DNA from: JACMNW01 sp031406155
GTDB taxonomy: Bacteria; Pseudomonadota; Alphaproteobacteria; Rhodobacterales; Rhodobacteraceae
Assembly (NCBI GenBank): GCA_031406155.1
Contig: JANOGW010000057.1
Span: 45,651-109,650 of the forward strand
Length of the DNA: 64,000 nt
Direction of reading: 5' to 3'
A program made the translations under genes and the position numbers. Of this stretch, positions 63,078 to 64,000 are shown piece after piece. The notes below the pieces were generated by a model, which saw only the letters and a list, made by a program, of their open reading frames with translations, was not told where the DNA came from and ran no database searches. Position 1 is the stretch's first letter, and each line of letters opens with the position of its first letter.

Positions 63078-63778
63078 CCGCCTCTCGCACCGCTGGCGCC
63101 CTTCTGGTCGCCGTCCCGCTGATCTTCACCGCTGGCTTTACCGGCCTGCAGATGACCTTCGAATACCCGGATATTCTGCGCCAACCCGCAGGCGAGGTGC
63201 TGACCCGCTTTGCCGGCGCGGGTGCCGACCTGCACGTCTATTGGTATGCCATGATGTTCGCGGCCCTGCTGATGACCTTCGGCGCGATTGCGGCGGGCCT
63301 GCATTTCTGGAAACGCAACGACCTGCTCGCTGCCCTCTCGATCGGAGCGGGCGTTCTGGCCGGTCTGGTGCAGGCACTGGGTCTGCTGCGCTGGGTGATG
63401 CTGGTGCCGGGTCTGGCCGCGACCTATGTGGCACCGGGTGCCACCGAAACCGAACAGGCCTTGTCCGTGGCGCTGTTCGATGCTGCCAACCAGTATCTGG
63501 GCATGGGGGTCGGCGAGCACCTTGGCTATTTCTTCACCGCGATCTGGACCGCCTTGATCTCTGGCCTCGTCTTCCGGACCAACCGCATCATCGCCGCAAG
63601 CGGCTTTGTCATCGCAGTGGGCGTGGCCTCCGGAATGCTCGAACCCTACGGCGTGCCGATCACAGGCATGATCAACTCCATCAGCTATACCCTCTGGGCC
63701 CTGTGGACACTGGCGCTTGGTGTGGTCGTGCTGCGCGACAAGCAGCACACGCACGCAGCATTCGGCCAGCCGGCCTGA
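63074..63778 (+). CDS. DUF4386-type membrane protein
   Basis: A 234-residue protein with six predicted membrane helices, starting MTASRTAGALLVAVPLIFTA and ending in a basic/His tail. It resembles the DUF4386 family, whose function is unknown. Coupled to the TetR gene, so it is presumably what that repressor controls. Confidence 0.78.
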   Translation: MTASRTAGALLVAVPLIFTAGFTGLQMTFEYPDILRQPAGEVLTRFAGAGADLHVYWYAMMFAALLMTFGAIAAGLHFWKRNDLLAALSIGAGVLAGLVQALGLLRWVMLVPGLAATYVAPGATETEQALSVALFDAANQYLGMGVGEHLGYFFTAIWTALISGLVFRTNRIIAASGFVIAVGVASGMLEPYGVPITGMINSISYTLWALWTLALGVVVLRDKQHTHAAFGQPA

Positions 63779-63838
63779 TCGGCAAATCCCCTCCGCTTCA
63801 CCCCTCTGATCCCTCAACCTCATAAAGGGCAAGCCCAA

Positions 63839-64000
63839 ATGTAATTCGAACCCAACCCCAACTACCTGCTGCGCGGCGTGCTCGCTGTCGTCGGCGCCTT
63901 CATCATCTTCCTTGGCCTCAATGTCGGGCTCGGGGGCATCCAGACCTTGGGCTGGCAGGGCGGTGCCGTAGATTTTCTGACCGTGACAAACGCGCCGGTC
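63839..64000 (+). pseudogene. Third gene of the tetR operon, stop at codon 2 (partial)
   Basis: The frame opened by the ATG at 63839 hits TAA at 63842 but then reads FEPNPNYLLRGVLAVVGAFI and IFLGLNVGLGGIQTLGWQGG without a stop to the window end, a clean membrane-protein sequence with a normal ribosome site (AAAGGG) before it. A single GAA-to-TAA change at codon 2 would explain this (MEFEPNPNYLL...). Translation from a later GTG near 63879 cannot be excluded, so it may be a damaged or re-started gene. Confidence 0.55.

Overview
The window reads as chromosome of a Rhodobacterales alphaproteobacterium (Rhodobacteraceae/Roseobacter type). It is GC-rich. Markers of that group are the order plsX-fabH-ihfA-merR, the 360-residue two-domain dCTP deaminase, a holin/endolysin pair of the gene-transfer-agent type, VPLPA-CTERM surface proteins and several lineage-typical small proteins. 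No IS element, prophage structural cluster, rRNA or CRISPR array was seen. Two tRNAs (Pro-GGG, Gln-TTG) are present.

Bases 1-31,200 are mostly core chromosome. They hold fatty-acid/phospholipid synthesis (plsX partial, fabH), ihfA and a MerR regulator, tRNA-Pro, dcd, then a leftward run scpB/scpA/nagZ/SPOR/argS, the GTA lysis pair, ccmE, argC, murI and an acyltransferase. After a LysR gene comes a candidate sRNA with its own promoter and terminator. Next are an ECF42-type sigma factor with its DGPF partner, purL-GNAT-bolA-grxD, zapA, tkt, DoxX, DUF808, gapA, a DUF1127 gene, coaD, a CBS protein, and a LysR/mmsA divergent pair.

Bases 31,200-40,800 are more accessory. They contain two tandem paralogous exosortase-type (VPLPA-CTERM) secreted proteins, a divergent NhaA homologue, a capsule-export pair (KpsT/KpsE-like) joined to kdsA, a flavoprotein, and a leftward three-gene periplasmic set: two Cys-rich proteins and SCO.

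Bases 40,800-54,200 form one carbohydrate (probably sugar-acid) uptake and catabolism regulon: two TIM-barrel epimerases, an enolase-superfamily dehydratase, a FadR-subfamily GntR regulator, a 2-hydroxyacid dehydrogenase, a complete two-ATPase ABC importer, a split Tm-1-like pair and a cupin protein. Both divergent promoter regions carry the same two palindromes, TGGTATTACCA and CTGGTCCAACCAG, which tie the locus together as one regulon.

Bases 54,200-62,230 form a cyanophycin (Arg-Asp polymer) locus: cyanophycinase, cyanophycin synthetase, then a CphA-derived Mur-ligase-only paralogue that has lost the whole ATP-grasp core, then an M24 peptidase. A ureohydrolase runs divergently. The Mur-only paralogue is the strongest candidate here for an undescribed component. 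The window closes with a TetR-DUF4386 operon whose third gene appears to carry a stop at codon 2.

Two further cross-locus signals stand out. One is a composite palindromic motif, including CTGC-N3/4-GCAG, placed just upstream of the -35 of both the candidate sRNA and the DUF1127 gene. The other is the pair of TGGT-type operators described above.
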